Shown here: positions 14,378 to 15,221 of the stretch, piece by piece
How positions within the stretch are numbered: the stretch's first letter is position 1
Layout: the number at the start of each line of letters is the position of its first letter
Assembly: GCA_002304845.1 (NCBI GenBank)
Contig: DBPM01000044.1
Span: 1-15,221 of the forward strand
DNA: 15,221 bases
Source: Candidatus Shapirobacteria bacterium UBA1420
Lineage (GTDB): Bacteria > Patescibacteriota > Microgenomatia > UBA12405
Direction of reading: 5' to 3'
Position numbers and translations under genes: made by a program
Notes under the pieces: generated by a model
The model's input: the letters and a program-made list of their open reading frames with translations, nothing else
The model's database searches: none
Told to the model about the DNA's origin: nothing

Positions 14378-14785
14378 TTATTTTTTAACAGCTTTTTGCT
14401 GGCTTTCAATTTTTGCCCAAGCTTCCTTGGTAAGAGAACCAACGGTTTTCTTTTTACCTTTACGGGTACGAGCATTGGATTTGGTTCTTTGACCGCGAGT
14501 AGGCAAAGAAACCATGTGGCGGACTCCACGATAACATTTAATAGCTTTTAAACGGTCAATATTTTCACGAATTTCTCTTTTAAGATCACCTTCAGTTTGA
14601 AAATCTTCCAAAGCTTTCATGAGATTACTAACATCATCTCTGGACAGTGACTTGATGCGAGTATCAAGGTTAATTTTAGCTTTTTTGGCCAATTGAATGA
14701 CGTTTTTAGGACCGATACCGTAAAAACGGGTTAAGGCCACTTCGGCGCGCTCGTGATCTGGAATGTCGACACCTGCAATTCTCAT
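14378..14785 (-). CDS. rpsM: 30S ribosomal protein S13
   Basis: The 135-residue protein starts MRIAGVDIPDHERAEVALTRFYGIG. An upstream frame to 14827 is open but would overlap rpmJ and lacks S13 similarity, so ATG at 14785 is chosen; AGGGG lies eight bases upstream (14794-14798). Conserved parts include CYRGVRHMVSLPTRGQRTKSNARTRKG. The C terminus is extended beyond the usual 118-125 residues (KKKTVGSLTKEAWAKIESQQKAVKK). S13 contacts the P-site tRNA and bridges to the large subunit. Confidence 0.95.
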   Translation of the reverse strand: MRIAGVDIPDHERAEVALTRFYGIGPKNVIQLAKKAKINLDTRIKSLSRDDVSNLMKALEDFQTEGDLKREIRENIDRLKAIKCYRGVRHMVSLPTRGQRTKSNARTRKGKKKTVGSLTKEAWAKIESQQKAVKK

Positions 14786-14790
14786 GGATA

Positions 14791-14904
14791 TTACCCCTGT
14801 TTTTGGGTATGTCTTTTGGTAGAACAAATAACGCGTCGAACACCCCGCCGAATGACGATTTTACAGTTTTTACAACGACGTTTTACGCTCGACTTGACTT
14901 TCAT
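14791..14904 (-). CDS. rpmJ: 50S ribosomal protein L36
   Basis: This 37-residue gene reads MKVKSSVKRRCKNCKIVIRR and ends in HTQKQG. The zinc ligands Cys11, Cys14, Cys27 and His32 match the C-type L36. It lies five bases before rpsM and its end carries the rpsM Shine-Dalgarno sequence. No Shine-Dalgarno sequence precedes it; a promoter lies just upstream. The infA-rpmJ-rpsM order is typical of bacteria. Confidence 0.93.
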   Translation of the reverse strand: MKVKSSVKRRCKNCKIVIRRGVRRVICSTKRHTQKQG

Positions 14905-14921
14905 AGACTTTTGACTTTGGT

Positions 14922-14950
14922 ATTTTACCCTAATCTATTCGAAATATCAA
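14922..14950 (-). promoter_or_regulatory. Sigma70-type promoter for rpmJ and downstream genes
   Basis: On the minus strand TTGATA (14950-14945) and TAAAAT (14927-14922) are separated by exactly 17 bases; each matches five of six consensus positions. The expected start lies near 14915, giving a leader of about ten bases before the rpmJ ATG. It would let rpmJ-to-uppP be transcribed independently of infA. Confidence 0.6.
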
Positions 14951-14958
14951 AGGGTAAA
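14924..14958. repeat. Inverted repeat around the rpmJ promoter
   Basis: TTTACCCT (14924-14931) and AGGGTAAA (14951-14958) are perfect 8-base inverted arms separated by 19 bases. One arm overlaps the -10 box and the other abuts the -35 box. It could be an operator for a dimeric regulator, or an RNA hairpin in read-through transcripts from infA. No U-run follows the second arm, so it does not look like a terminator. Confidence 0.5.
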
Positions 14959-14967
14959 TAGTATTTT

Positions 14968-15177
14968 CTAACCCCGATAAACAATGCGGCCTTTTTGACC
15001 GTCTGGAGATAAAACCAAGGAGACATTGTCACCCGCCAGACAACGGATATGATTCATTTTAAGCTTGCCGGCTAGATAGCAAACGATTTCTCGGCCATCA
15101 TCAGCCAATTTGACTCTAAAAAGCTGGTCAGGCAGGACTTCGGTGACAACACCTTTGACTTGTGGTTCTTTTGCCAT
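14968..15177 (-). CDS. infA: Translation initiation factor IF-1
   Basis: The 69-residue protein is a single OB-fold: VKGVVTEVLPDQLFRVKLADDGREIVCYLAGKLKMNHIRCLAGDNVSLVLSPDGQKGRIVYRG, here matching the IF-1 family over its full length. IF-1 occupies the A site of the 30S subunit during initiation. It is the first gene visible of the ribosomal cluster; the 44 bases upstream to the window edge hold no gene start. A 63-base gap with its own promoter separates it from rpmJ. Confidence 0.94.
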   Translation of the reverse strand: MAKEPQVKGVVTEVLPDQLFRVKLADDGREIVCYLAGKLKMNHIRCLAGDNVSLVLSPDGQKGRIVYRG

Positions 15178-15200
15178 TTTTAATTAATTAATAATATTTT

Positions 15201-15206
15201 ATTCTA
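15201..15206 (-). promoter_or_regulatory. Possible -10 box upstream of infA
   Basis: TAGAAT lies 23 bases before the infA ATG in a very AT-rich stretch (15178-15221). The matching -35 would fall beyond the window, so this is only a candidate. Confidence 0.25.
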
Positions 15207-15221
15207 AAGTACTAATTTTTT

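Noticed and set aside
14281..14529. 82-codon minus-strand frame over rpsM/rpsK
   Set aside because: It overlaps two clear ribosomal protein genes in another phase and has no similarity of its own.

Overview
The window reads as a compact, AT-rich bacterial chromosome segment. There are 17 genes with only short gaps or overlaps between them; the longest non-coding stretch is 77 bases (7955-8031), so no gene-free region exceeds 300 bases. I see no tRNA, rRNA, CRISPR array or insertion sequence. TGA is used as a stop (end of the 2-oxoacid oxidoreductase alpha gene, end of uppP), so this is the standard bacterial code. The combination of a huge Cys-paired repeat surface protein, a sortase, a SurA_N-type membrane protein, a KorAB-type oxidoreductase and very tight packing fits a Patescibacteria/CPR genome, perhaps Microgenomates-like. 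That placement is an inference from gene style, not a proof; a low-GC Gram-positive is the main alternative.

Left part (1-6691, + strand): a cell-surface locus. A giant exported protein, open at the left edge of the window, carries a choice-of-anchor-K-like N-terminal domain, a DUF11 domain, a CHA...DIIPPF domain, eleven prealbumin-like/SdrD-B-like repeats each with a Cys pair, a second DUF11-like domain and an LPATG sorting signal. The frame then continues without a stop straight into a second secretory sequence, an Fn3-like region, a Thr-rich and acidic stalk and a last membrane segment. A sortase gene overlaps its 3' end, so substrate and enzyme are made together.

Middle part (6688-10389): a leftward pair encodes a membrane-anchored TPR protein and a membrane-anchored SurA_N-type chaperone-like protein. 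It is divergent from a rightward pair encoding the fused gamma-alpha subunit and the beta subunit of a 2-oxoacid:ferredoxin oxidoreductase, followed by a doubtful 51-residue ORF.

Right part (10351-15221, - strand): the classic infA-rpmJ-rpsM-rpsK-rpsD-rpoA-rplQ-rplM-rpsI ribosomal/RNA polymerase cluster, with uppP (undecaprenyl-diphosphatase) as its last gene. A good sigma70-type promoter lies between infA and rpmJ inside an inverted repeat.

The most notable points are the apparent two-in-one surface polyprotein with an internal sortase signal and an internal signal-peptide-like segment that share one Lys-rich motif, the eight-Cys insertion inside one of its repeats, a perfect 20-base palindrome inside the beta-subunit gene, and the inverted repeat around the rpmJ promoter.
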